Below are positions 30,766 through 40,349 of a DNA stretch of 57,944 nucleotides, one piece after another. Numbering within the stretch: the first letter of the stretch is position 1; every line of letters starts with the position of its first letter. Made by a program: the position numbers and the translations under genes. Origin of the DNA: CAYYJM01 sp964471755 (GTDB lineage: Bacteria > Planctomycetota > Planctomycetia > Gemmatales > Gemmataceae); contig CAYYJM010000004.1 in the NCBI GenBank assembly GCA_964471755.1, positions 1 to 57,944 of the forward strand, in the 5' to 3' direction. The notes beneath the pieces were generated by a model that did no database searches, had not been told where the DNA came from, and worked only from the letters and a program-made list of their open reading frames with translations.

Positions 30766-32457
30766 ATGTCGCGCACCCTCGTCGCGTCGCTGGTGCTTCT
30801 GCTGGTGAGCGGAAGCATCCAGGCCGATCCGGAAATCCTGGGTCGGCCCGAATCGAAGTGGCTGGCCCAGGCAGCCGACGGCGTGGCGGATGCCCGTCGG
30901 TCGGCCGCCTTCGCGCTGGGCAAACTCGGCCTGGACGCCGGCCCGCGCGTCGTTCCGGCGTTGACGAAATTGCTCGCCGACCCCGACGCTGCCGTGCGGG
31001 CGAACGCCGGCCGGGCTCTGGGCGAGATCGCCGTCCACCTGGGCCGCGGAGCCGGCCCCGACTGGCCGATCTGTGGTGATGCCCTGATCAAGGCCGTTGC
31101 CGACGAGTCGCCCCGCGTTCGCCGGGCCGCCCTGGTCGCGCTGGGCAGCTACGCCGGCCTGGCCCACTCCGCACTCGACACCATTCGCAAGGCCCTCGAC
31201 GATCCCGAGGCGGAGGTGCGTCAGAATGCCGCCTGGGCTCTCGGTGCCATCGGTGCCACCAGCGCGGTAGACGAGGGCCTTGTCGCCGACCTGTGCCGTC
31301 ATCTCACCGATGCGGACGCTCTCGTCCGGCGCGACGCGGTTTCAGCCCTGGCCGATCTGCACCGCTTCGAGGCCAACCGGGAACGGATGAAGGAGGTCGG
31401 CCCGGCCCTGACGCGCATGCTTCGTGCGGAGATCGACGCCGCGGGCAAGCCGCGCGATGCCGTCGTGCTGGCGACCACCCTGGAGAAGATGCTCGCCCTC
31501 CGGCTGTTTCCCGGTGACGACCTGGGCCGCATTCTCAGCCCGGTGCTGCGCGGCGTGGACGAGGAACTCTCACGCCTGGCCGCCTTCGTCCTGGCGGCCC
31601 GTGGCGGACCCGATGCCGAATTGGCCCTGGCGGTCCTGCGTCGGGCTCTCCGGGCGGACGATGTCACCGCCCAGGAACTGGCGGCCGGCTCGCTGGCCCA
31701 ACTCGGCCCGCTGGCCGAGCCGGCGTTGATGGACCTCGCCGAGGCACTCCGGCCCGATCGGGGCAACCGGGTTCGCCGCAACGTCGCCATCGCGCTGGGT
31801 CGTCTGGGAGCGAAGGCCCGGCCGGCTTTGCATCACCTGATCGAGACGATCAAGGCCGCCGCTCCGACGCCAGCGGAACAGGAAGTCCGGCTCTACGCCG
31901 TTGAGGCCGTGGCCCAGATCGGCTATCCGAACAACGCCGAGGCCCTGCCCGTCCTCGCCGACCTGGTCAAGGCCGAGAAGGACACGCAACTCCGGCTCCG
32001 GGCCGTCTGGTCGTTCCTGGGCTGCGAGCGGCTGGAGCCTGCCTGGGTCGAGACACTCACCGACCTGCTGGGCGAACCAGCGGCGACCGACCCTGCCGGG
32101 GCTCGCCTGGAGGCCGCGCGCGTCCTCGCCGCCGCCCTCCGAGATAAGGCTCCGCTCGTCGTCGCCGAGGTCCTCTACGAGGGCTTCATCGACAAGCGGA
32201 CGTTCAAGTTCGACGGCACCGGAACGAAGGTAAACGCCGGCAACGAGCAGGGTCAGGGCTCGACCGTCGCCGAGAAGGTCACCGATCCGGACGCTCGCTA
32301 TCTTTACGCCCGGGCCCTGGGAATGCTTGGAAAGCGGCTTCTCGATTTCCCGAAGAAAGACCAGCTCAAGGCCGACCTGGAAGCAGCGAAGAAGGAAGAG
32401 AATCGCCCGAAGCTGAATGAGGAAGCGACCCGGACGCTGAAGGTGTTTGAACCGTGA
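30766..32457 (+). CDS. Exported HEAT-repeat protein (larger)
   Basis: This 563-residue protein has a signal peptide (LVASLVLLLVSGSIQA) and about ten HEAT repeats covering most of its length. Repeats include RRSAAFALGKLGLDAG, VRANAGRALGEIAVHL, VRQNAAWALGAIGA, VRRNVAIALGRLGAKARPAL. Two Gly/Arg insertions (DGTGTKVNAGNEQGQG, near residues 480-500) break the pattern near the C-terminus. It follows the first HEAT gene by six bases, so the two exoproteins are likely made together. ATG 30766 is preferred over GTG 30760, which lies one codon after the upstream stop. The binding partner is unknown. Confidence 0.75.
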   Translation: MSRTLVASLVLLLVSGSIQADPEILGRPESKWLAQAADGVADARRSAAFALGKLGLDAGPRVVPALTKLLADPDAAVRANAGRALGEIAVHLGRGAGPDWPICGDALIKAVADESPRVRRAALVALGSYAGLAHSALDTIRKALDDPEAEVRQNAAWALGAIGATSAVDEGLVADLCRHLTDADALVRRDAVSALADLHRFEANRERMKEVGPALTRMLRAEIDAAGKPRDAVVLATTLEKMLALRLFPGDDLGRILSPVLRGVDEELSRLAAFVLAARGGPDAELALAVLRRALRADDVTAQELAAGSLAQLGPLAEPALMDLAEALRPDRGNRVRRNVAIALGRLGAKARPALHHLIETIKAAAPTPAEQEVRLYAVEAVAQIGYPNNAEALPVLADLVKAEKDTQLRLRAVWSFLGCERLEPAWVETLTDLLGEPAATDPAGARLEAARVLAAALRDKAPLVVAEVLYEGFIDKRTFKFDGTGTKVNAGNEQGQGSTVAEKVTDPDARYLYARALGMLGKRLLDFPKKDQLKADLEAAKKEENRPKLNEEATRTLKVFEP

Positions 32458-32503
32458 GCATCGGATCGCCGACAAGCCGGCGACGGAAGGGCGGAGACGG
32501 ATC

Positions 32504-33325
32504 ATGAAACTCGGCCTCATCAACTCCGCCTGGGTGCAGGCCGGTCGCGGCACCGCCTTCGGCATCCAGAAGACGCGCGAGATCGGCTTCGACGCGATCG
32601 ACATTTTCGCCGATCCACTCGATCTCGATGCGCGCGAGCGGAAGCTGATTCGCGAGGAGTGCCGCCGAGTCGGTCTGCCGATCGTGTCGATTGCCTGCGT
32701 CGCGGTCGGCCTGATCGACTTCAACCCGAGCGTGCAGCGTTTCCATCTCGACCGCTGCCGTCGCTACCTCGATCTCGCCTACGAGTACGAGGCGAAGAAC
32801 CTGCTACTGGTCCTGGGCGAGTACATCTGGGATCGGCAGGTCATCCCGCCGGCCGAGCAGTGGGCAACGGCCGTCACCCACGTCCGCGCCCTGGGCGATT
32901 ATGCCGCCGATCTGAACCTGGAAATCGCCCTGGAACTGGAGCCGTTCCCGCTCTCGCTGCTCAACAACGTCAAGCAGATGCGGGCCTTCCTCGATGCGGT
33001 GAATCATCCCGCCGTCAAGGCGAATATCGACATCTCGCACTGCCATCTGGCGAAGGTGCCGGCCGAGGAATTGCGTACACTGAAAGGACGGGTCGCTCAC
33101 GTTCACCTGAGCGATTGTGACGGCCGGGTGCATGGCGATCTGCCACCGGGTCGCGGCGTCGTGGACTTCCTGCCGTACCTCCGCGAGATCAAGGCCCTCG
33201 GCCTCGATGGGGCGATCAGCATCGAACTGGAGTATTCGCCCGAACCGGAGCGCATCGTGGACTGGGTGCGCGAAGCGTACGAGAAGACGGCCGCTCTGCT
33301 CGACCAGGTCGGCCTGCGCGGGTGA
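32504..33325 (+). CDS. Sugar phosphate isomerase/epimerase, TIM-barrel (AP endonuclease 2 family)
   Basis: The 273-residue protein is a xylose-isomerase-like TIM barrel. Expected metal ligands are visible in order: Glu in LEIALELEP, Asp in ANIDISHCHL, His in VAHVHLSD, and Glu in AISIELEYS. Family members isomerise or epimerise sugars or inositols and are abundant in planctomycetes for polysaccharide breakdown. The substrate cannot be read from sequence. Start 32504 has GGAG upstream and begins with the first beta strand (KLGLINSAW). It lies 46 bases after the HEAT gene and 27 before the zinc-ribbon gene, so a common transcript is possible. Confidence 0.8.
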   Translation: MKLGLINSAWVQAGRGTAFGIQKTREIGFDAIDIFADPLDLDARERKLIREECRRVGLPIVSIACVAVGLIDFNPSVQRFHLDRCRRYLDLAYEYEAKNLLLVLGEYIWDRQVIPPAEQWATAVTHVRALGDYAADLNLEIALELEPFPLSLLNNVKQMRAFLDAVNHPAVKANIDISHCHLAKVPAEELRTLKGRVAHVHLSDCDGRVHGDLPPGRGVVDFLPYLREIKALGLDGAISIELEYSPEPERIVDWVREAYEKTAALLDQVGLRG

Positions 33326-33352
33326 GCCCCTCGAACCAGAAGGATCCTTGCC

Positions 33353-36300
33353 GTGCCGATCAAAGCCGTCTGTCCCGAATGTGGTGAGGTCTACCAGCTC
33401 CAGCCCGAGATGGCCGGCAAGACGATGGTGTGTAAACTGCCGCAGTGTCGGGCCCGGTTTCCGGTGCCGGCCGCTCCCGCCGCGACCGTCGCGAACTGGT
33501 GGGCGAATCAGCCGGAGGTGCGGACTCCCAGCGGCGCGACGAATCCAACCCCGGATCCGGTCGCCACGCCCACGCCAGTGCCGGAATCCAATCCAACACC
33601 TGAACCAACGCCGACACCAACGCCAGACCCAACGCCGGTACCAACGTCCGGCGATCCGCAGGTGCCGCCGCCGGTGCGCAAGCCCACGTCACGCAGCAGC
33701 CACCCCGGCAAGCGAACCAACACGTCTACGCCAGCGCCATCGACGAACGGTAGCCAGACGCCGGCTCCGACTCCCGCGCCGATCACGCAAACACCCCGTC
33801 CACGTTCCAGAAACTGGGCGACGCGAGTCATCCTCGGTCTCGTGGTCGTGGTCCTCGTCGCGCTGGGAGTCGTCGGCTACTGGGCGCTGACCGTCTACGC
33901 CCAGAACGAGGAGCGACTCGCCGACCACGCTCGCCAGACCCTGGAAGGCGGCGACTACGCCGCCGCAGGGACCGAGTACGCCAACCTGGCCCGCCTGTTC
34001 CCCCGTTCGGAGCATCACTCCGATTACCAGGCGATGGAGAAACTCGTCCGCCTGCTGGAGACGCTGCGCAACACCGAGTTACCGCCCGATCAGGGGATGA
34101 TCGCCCTGAAGCAGTTTCTCGCCCAGACGTATCGTGACGAGGTGGTCAAGAAGCATCACCCGCTGATCGGCAAGGAACTCGAAGGCCGGCTGAAGGCGTT
34201 CACGGCGAAGGTCATTCCGGCGACCGACGCTTCGCCGCTGGGCCACATCGACAAGGTCCGTGAGATGATCGACCGTCTGGCGCAGCTGAAGCCGGCCGGC
34301 CTGACACCGAAGCAGACCGCCGACCTGCAGAGCGAGTGTCAGCGCGTCGTTACCGCCGTCCGTCTCTGGGAACGGCGGAAGGATTTCGACCAGAACCTGA
34401 ACGCCCTGGTGGCCGGAGAGGCGTCCGGGGCGGAGAAACTGGAGCAGTTCAAGAGGCTCTTGCAGACCAACGAGAGCTTCTTCCCGGATCTGCGCAAGGA
34501 GGCCGCGATCCAGGAACTGCGAAACAAGCTGTTCCGCGATCAACTCGATCGCATCGTCTACCGGCAGGCCCCGGCCGACGTGGCCGGCCAGCCGGTCCCG
34601 GAGACGACCGGCAACTTCTGGGTGCAGGCTCAGTTGCNNNNNNNNNNGCGCCGCCGTGGCGGACGGCCGCTTTTTCCAGCTCGCGCAACCCTGGCGTCGT
34701 CAGTTGCAGCGTCCGCCAGCGAACCTGGTCGTCAAGCCGGCTCCGGCCGAGATCATCCTGGCTCTGGTTCGCGGCGTTCTCTACGCCCTGCGCAGCGATA
34801 ACGGCGAGGTCGCCTGGGCGGAGCGCGTCGGCATCGATACGACCATGCTGCCCGTTCGCGTCCGTGGCGACGAAGCGAACAGCGATCGCATCCTGGTCCT
34901 CTCGGCCGATTGGGGCAAGGAAGCGCTGACCGCCCTGGACCGCGACGGCCGAACCCTCTGGCGGCATCGGCTGGAGAAGCCGTGTCTGGGTCGGCCGATC
35001 GTCGTCGATAAGCGCGTCTTCCTCGCCCTGGCCGATGGCGAGATCCAGGAGATCGAGACGACACGCGGCCGACTGCTGGGCACGTTCCATCTCGGTCAGC
35101 GGCTGACCTGGGGCGGCGTTCGCGAGAAGGGCACCACCCGCCTCTACTTCGCCGCCGACGATTCGTGTGTCTACGTCCTCGACGTGGGGGCGAATCGTCG
35201 CTGTGTCGGCATCCTGCACACCGGCCATCCGAGCGGCTCCCTGCGTGCCGCTCCGGTTCTGCTCAAGGTGGAGCATCCCAGGGAACCCGGTTATCCCGGC
35301 TACCTGGTGCTGACTCTGGCTCGCGATCTGCAAGAGACCGGCCTGAGCGTCTTCCGCCTGCCGGTGCCGGAGCCGGGCCGGGCCGGGATGGAACTGGGCC
35401 AGATCCCGGCGGACGGCCGCGATTTCTGGCTGCTGAACGAGGACCGCCCGGAGAACCGTCTCCAGCGAGCCTGGCCGCCCGAAACCCAGCGGCCCGACAT
35501 CCGCCTGACCGGCTGGACGTGGTTCCCGCCGGCGGTCGATCCGGAGAAGCTGGCGCTGCTGACGGACGAGGGCCGACTCGGCCTGATCGGCATCCGTCAG
35601 CCCGGCAACCGCGACCCGGCCCTCTTCCCGCTGCTGCCCGGTCACAAGGACGGCGACCGGTACGGCATCCGCCTGGGCGAGGCGGTCGCTGGCGTCTCGC
35701 CCGGTCAGCCGCACGGACGAGCCCAGGTCGTGCGGATGCGCGGCAGCGATCTCTGGCTCCTCGCTCAGGGGCAGTTGCGCCGCAGTCGCATCGTCTGGGA
35801 CCCCCGCACCGGCCCGAAGCTGGATCCGTCCTGGCGGAGCTTGCTGGAACTGGGCGATCCGGTCCATCAGACCCAGGCTCTGGCCGATCCGCGTTTTGCC
35901 AATGGGGCCAGGCTTGAGGTGGACGATCCGGCCGACCTCGACAGCGTGGAAGGCCGGGCCATCCTCTACACGGTGACGCAACCGCTGGATCGCCCCAGTG
36001 TCGTGGTCACCGCGATCGAGGACGAGACGGGGCAGATCCTGTGGCAGACCCAACTGGGCCTGGTGGCCGCCGCCGAGCCGATCCGCCTGCACCCGGACTT
36101 TGGTCCCGAAACGCTCCTGCTGATGGACCAGGCCGGGGCCCTGCATCATCTGCCGGCCGATCTCGCTCCGGGCGCGAAGCCCTGGGACGGCCGCGAGACC
36201 CTTCTGGCCGGCACCCTGGCCGACAATCCACGCTGGCCGCCTCGACTGGTCGCCCTGCCGACCGGAAAGGCCGCCGTCCAGGCCGCCGCTCCGGGCTCGG

Positions 36301-37193
36301 GCCGGACGTTAGTCCTGCGTCGGGTTCTTTGGGACACCGACTGCAAGGCCTGGGTGGTGGAGGCACACGAGGTGCCCTTGCCGTTCGAGTTGGCCGGCTC
36401 GCCGGCTCTGGTCGCCGATCATCTGATCCTGCCGCTGGCCGACGGCAACCTGCATCGACTGTCTCTGCAAGAGATCGCCAAACCGACCTTGCAGCCAGGC
36501 CCGAGCTGGCGCGATCGCTACCTCGGCCCGGACACCATCGGCTGCGTGGTGTCGATCGGCGGCACCCGCTTCGTGTGCAGCGACGGCGACCGCGGTCTGA
36601 CCGTCTGGGACTGGCCCGCCGCCGCTCCGGTCGCGGTCGTCCTTCAGCCCAATCGCCAGCCGACATTCACGCTCGGCCAGCGTCTGACGGGCACGCCGTT
36701 GTTCCTGCCGGCCGTGGGCGACACGGCCGCGCGCCTGCTCGTCGCCGACCGGGCGGGCACGCTCCTGACCCTGCTGCCCCGGCCTGACGGTTCGCTGGAA
36801 CGCGGCGCAACCCGGGATCTCGGCGGCCGACCGACCGACGGTCCCTACATCGCCACGCCGCCGGGCACGCCAGCCTGCGTGTGTGTCATCGTGGACAGCA
36901 GCCGTCTGTTCTGGCTCGACCCGATGAAGGACGAACCGCTGCGCTGGAAGCCGTGCGAGGGACGTGAGACGATCGTCGGTCGGCCACGCCGGCATGGCGA
37001 TCGCATCTGGGTCGCCACGGACGTCGGCCGACTCCTGCCGCTCGATCCAGCGAAGGGGCAGTTGCTGGAGAAGATCCCGGCTCTGCAAGGCAGCATCGCG
37101 CCGGCGACGACGCCGGTCCCCGTGGGCAAAAACCTGCTCCTGCCCCTGAGCGACGGCACCCTGCGGTTGCTGCCTCCGACGAAGAAGGAGTGA
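33353..37193 (+). CDS. Zinc-ribbon / Pro-Thr linker / TM / helical / beta-propeller protein (interrupted by a gap)
   Basis: The protein is about 1280 residues. The N-terminus has a zinc finger (CPECG and CKLPQC, residues 7-32). A low-complexity Pro-Thr linker follows (repeats of PTPEPTPTP, residues about 60-150), then one transmembrane span (VILGLVVVVLVALGVVGYWAL, about 160-180) and a helical region to residue about 428. After the 10-N gap a long PQQ/WD-like beta-propeller follows, with repeated blade motifs such as GRTLWRHRLEKP, GQILWQTQLG and GSPALVADHLILPLADG. The halves are in different frames, so gap length is wrong; the join into one gene is inferred from one-sided ends. The start is GTG 33353. 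Cytoplasmic zinc finger and outside propeller are likely. Confidence 0.7.
34638..34647. other. Assembly gap (10 N) inside the zinc-ribbon/propeller gene
   Basis: Placeholder of unknown length. The frame on either side differs by one base, so two separate genes cannot be fully excluded. Confidence 0.95.
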
Positions 37194-37204
37194 CCCGGAC
37201 TGTC

Positions 37205-38626
37205 TCACCAGGCCGGGAAGAGCATCCGCGCCGCGGTCACCACGATCAGTCCGATGAGCAGCGGCCCGGCCACGCGGCGGACCAGATCCAGCGGCTGCGT
37301 GTTCGTCAGCGTCGAGCAGATGAACACGACCGCGGCGACCGGCGACATGGTGCGTCCCATCGCCGAGGCCAGGGAGGCCACCGCGCCCAGGCCGACCGGA
37401 TCGACGCCGAGATCGCGAGCCGGATCGACGTAGAACGGGTAGAGACTCTGCGTCGCCGCGAAGCCGGAACCGCACACCCAGGCGAACAGGGCGGTCGCGC
37501 CGATGGCCAGCGGTACGAGCAGGGCCGGCACCCAGTCCACGAGGTGTTCCAGGGCGGTATCGAGGCCGACCACCTTGGCTCCGGCTCCAAACGCCGTCGC
37601 CGCCACGATGAGCGAGATGACGTTGGTGTAGGCGAAGCCGGCCCCCTCGAAGAAGGCCCGGACGCTGGCCCCCGCCGTGCCGATGCTCGTGGCCATCGCC
37701 AGGGCGACGCCGACGAGCATCGCCGCTCCCACCAGGCGCGTCGCCGCCAGCCGATCCGGTTCGCCAACGGTCAGCAGGTACGCTCGATCGATGTGGAGCC
37801 ACTCCAGCGGCTTGCCGGCGAGGAACAGCAGGATCAGCGGCACCACCGGAATGAACGCCTTGAGGTAGTTGATGCGAAACGGCCCGGACTCGGCCGGCTC
37901 ATCGTCCCGCGCCGCCGGTTCGGCCAGTTCGATCTCCAGGCGTTCGTGCCGGGAACTGCGCCACCAGAAGAGCGGCACGACGACGGCCAGGGCGAGCAGG
38001 GCGAACGGCGCGGCCCGATAGACGACCTCGGTCGGCGCGACCCGACGTTCCCACGGATCCGGCTCGCGATTCTCGGCCGTCGCCCGCTCCTGCTCCTTGT
38101 GCCAGCGGGCTGTCAGCGTGTTGCTCACCGTCTGCAACTCGGGAGCGCCGGGGTTGAACAGTTCGCCGCCCATCGACGAGCCGAGCAGCAGCGACGCGCC
38201 GGCCGTCACGGGCGAAATCTTCGCCGCCGTCAGGAGCGGGATCAGCACCGGGCCGATGGTCGCCGCCGTGCCGGACTGGCTGACGATCGGAATGTTCGTG
38301 ATGAAGCCGACCAGGACCGTCCCCGGAATCAGGAGCATGCGGACGCTCCGCAACGGCCGGACGAGCAGTTGAACGAGGTGCTGGTCGCACTGAGTCTGCC
38401 GCAGGACGTAGGCGAAGCCCATCGCCGTGCAGATGGGGATGACGAACTTCTCGTCGGACAGTGTGGCGAGAAACTTGCTCGTGACCGCGCCGACCTGCTG
38501 ACCCAGGAGGCNNNNNNNNNNGCCCAGCAGCAGAGCACCGAGCGTCAGCACCAGGCGCACGTCATTGCGGCGAATGATGAACACGACCGCCGCGAGGATG
38601 ACCACGGCCGCCAGGAACGGGATCAT
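37205..38626 (-). CDS. DcuC-family C4-dicarboxylate transporter (interrupted by a gap)
   Basis: This polytopic protein of about 473 residues has roughly a dozen spans (IPFLAAVVILAAVVFII at the start, LLIGLIVVTAARMLF at the end). It fits the anaerobic C4-dicarboxylate uptake/efflux family DcuC, with family segments GFITNIPIVSQSGTAATIGPVLIPLL and MGRTMSPVAAVVF. Substrates of the family are fumarate, succinate and malate; the one here is not fixed. ATG 38626 overlaps the stop of the upstream amino-acid permease by four bases (ATGA), so they are co-translated. A 10-N gap at 38512-38521 lies near residue 36, between the first two spans; the frame happens to be kept. Confidence 0.8.
   Translation of the reverse strand: MIPFLAAVVILAAVVFIIRRNDVRLVLTLGALLLGXXXXLLGQQVGAVTSKFLATLSDEKFVIPICTAMGFAYVLRQTQCDQHLVQLLVRPLRSVRMLLIPGTVLVGFITNIPIVSQSGTAATIGPVLIPLLTAAKISPVTAGASLLLGSSMGGELFNPGAPELQTVSNTLTARWHKEQERATAENREPDPWERRVAPTEVVYRAAPFALLALAVVVPLFWWRSSRHERLEIELAEPAARDDEPAESGPFRINYLKAFIPVVPLILLFLAGKPLEWLHIDRAYLLTVGEPDRLAATRLVGAAMLVGVALAMATSIGTAGASVRAFFEGAGFAYTNVISLIVAATAFGAGAKVVGLDTALEHLVDWVPALLVPLAIGATALFAWVCGSGFAATQSLYPFYVDPARDLGVDPVGLGAVASLASAMGRTMSPVAAVVFICSTLTNTQPLDLVRRVAGPLLIGLIVVTAARMLFPAW
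38512..38521. other. Assembly gap (10 N) inside the DcuC-like gene
   Basis: Placeholder of unknown length, in frame as drawn. Confidence 0.95.
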
Positions 38627-40044
38627 GCGGTCTCTCCCGAAGTGGGCAGGGTCTTCTGCAAACCGAGGGCGTAGTAGACGACGACGCCGACGAGGATGAA
38701 CGTCATCCCGGCGATCGCCTCGACCTGCTGTTCGGTGAACATGTTGGCCAGGACGAAGGCCGGCAGCAGGACGTAGAGCGCCGGCACGACCGGATAGCCG
38801 GGACAGCGATAGGGCCGGGGTACGTCCGGATGCGTGCGCCGCAGGACGAAGATGGAGACCACGGCGAGCGTCTCGAAGATGATGGCTCCGAACATGGCGT
38901 AGTCGGTCAGCATGTCGAACGGCTTCTTGGCCTGGAGCAGGCCGCTGGACAGTAGCACGCTGACGCCCAGGACGAGCAGGCACGCCCAGCCGGCCATGAC
39001 GGCGATGGCGAGGGCCGGCGTCCGGTAGCGGACGTGGACGGCGTGCAGCCAGCTCGGAGCGAGGCCGTCCGCTCCCATGGCGTAGAGCAGACGCGGGCCG
39101 ACGAGCAGGTTGCCGTTGAGCGAGCCGAAGACCGAGCCCATGACGGCCAGCGAGGCGATCAGCAGGCCGACCGTGCCGAGCATCTTGACGCTCGCCGCCG
39201 CCGCGACGGTGCCGACCTTCGTCGCGGCCATCTCCTCACCGGTCATCGCCAGGTAGTAGGACAGGTTGACGCCGAGATAAAGGGCGACGACGATGGCCAC
39301 GCCGGAGAGCAGGGCCAGCGGGATGTTCCGCTGTGGCCGATCGATCTCGCCAGCGACCGGGGCGATGTTCATCCAGCCGTGATACGCCCAGAGAATGCCC
39401 AGGAAGGCGGTGCCCAGGCCGGCGAACTTCAGCTGGCTCCAGTCCTCCGGCCACAGGGGAATCATGTTCGTCGTCGAGACCGGCGTCGGGTCGCTGCGCA
39501 GGAAGAAGAACCAGGGCAGCGACAGCAGGAACAGCAGCGAGGCGACCTTGATCAGGGTGACGACCACCTGAAGGCCGCCGCCCCAGCGGACGCCGCGAAT
39601 GTTGATCCAGGCCAGGCCGACGAGCAGGACAATCGACAGACCACGCCGCGGCCAGAAGCCGAACGAGGGCCCGAAGGCCAGGTCGGCGAGCGAGTCGGAG
39701 AAGAGGGTCGCCAGGGCGGCGATGGAGCCGGTGCGGATGATCCAGAATTCGACCCAGCCCCAGAGAAAGCCCCACAGTCGGCCGTAGCCCTCGCGGAGGA
39801 AGACGTAGTTGCCGCCGGCCCGGGGTAGGACGCTGGCCACCTCGGCGTAGGCCAGGGCTCCGAGGATGACGAGCAGTCCGCCGACGATCCACAGGATGCC
39901 GACGACGCCGGCGTACGGCACCGCCTCGGCGATCGGCTGCGGCTTGGCGAAGATACCCGAACCGAGGACCGTCCCGACGACGATGGCCGCGGCGGTGACT
40001 GGCCCGATAATGCGAGGCAACGTGGAGACGGGTGTCTGGCTCAT
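38623..40044 (-). CDS. APC-superfamily amino-acid permease
   Basis: The 473-residue protein has twelve predicted spans. It shows the APC first-helix signature VGTVLGSGIFAKPQPIAE (the broken helix 1 GSGIF binds the amino-acid backbone), AEVASVLPRAGGNYVFLREGYG in helices 2-3, and ERTHPDVPRPYR-like FVLRRTHPDVPRPYRCPG before the last spans, typical of LAT-type transporters. It probably exchanges or imports amino acids with cations; specificity is unknown. No strong ribosome site precedes ATG 40044. It is translationally coupled to the DcuC-like gene. Combined amino-acid uptake and C4-dicarboxylate exchange is an attractive but inferred link. Confidence 0.85.
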   Translation of the reverse strand: MSQTPVSTLPRIIGPVTAAAIVVGTVLGSGIFAKPQPIAEAVPYAGVVGILWIVGGLLVILGALAYAEVASVLPRAGGNYVFLREGYGRLWGFLWGWVEFWIIRTGSIAALATLFSDSLADLAFGPSFGFWPRRGLSIVLLVGLAWINIRGVRWGGGLQVVVTLIKVASLLFLLSLPWFFFLRSDPTPVSTTNMIPLWPEDWSQLKFAGLGTAFLGILWAYHGWMNIAPVAGEIDRPQRNIPLALLSGVAIVVALYLGVNLSYYLAMTGEEMAATKVGTVAAAASVKMLGTVGLLIASLAVMGSVFGSLNGNLLVGPRLLYAMGADGLAPSWLHAVHVRYRTPALAIAVMAGWACLLVLGVSVLLSSGLLQAKKPFDMLTDYAMFGAIIFETLAVVSIFVLRRTHPDVPRPYRCPGYPVVPALYVLLPAFVLANMFTEQQVEAIAGMTFILVGVVVYYALGLQKTLPTSGETA

Positions 40045-40124
40045 GGGATAGGAGTCTACCGTCTCGGCGAGTGTCGGGCAATCAATCTCGTGCCTTGCCG
40101 TGGCTCCGACGGGGTTCTAGGACA

Positions 40125-40301
40125 ACCGCGTTGCCTGTCAGAGCCGCGCACGCAGCGAGCCTCCAGGCGAGCGGAGTAAGCGCACCGAGGCCCGGACGTG
40201 CAGGCTTTGGGGCGCATCCGCCGCCCTGATGTGCAGGTCGTGGTGCGCTTACTCCGCTCGCCTGGAGGCTCGCTGCGTGCGCGGCTCTGACAGACCGCGT
40301 T
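40125..40301. repeat. 52-bp perfect inverted repeat flanked by 8-bp direct repeats (MITE-like)
   Basis: Arms 40135-40186 and 40242-40293 are exact reverse complements for 52 bp and flank a 55-bp centre. The octamer ACCGCGTT occurs at 40125-40132 and again at 40294-40301, immediately outside the arms (two extra bases on the left), as expected of a target-site duplication. No open frame is inside. It occupies most of the 305 bases between the amino-acid permease and rpiA; I see no other gene there. It is unrelated in sequence to the other palindromes of the window. Confidence 0.85.
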
Positions 40302-40349
40302 ACAGGACAACATCGAACCCGTCCGGTGCCATACTCCGTGGGGTCCATC

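Noticed and set aside
29431..31302. 623-residue open frame on the minus strand
   Set aside because: Opposite the HEAT-repeat genes, whose sense frame has signal peptides and clear repeats.
32467..32485. GCCGACAAGCCGGCGAC as a fourth copy of the palindromic family
   Set aside because: Only one short arm is present, with no matching second arm or 17-base loop.
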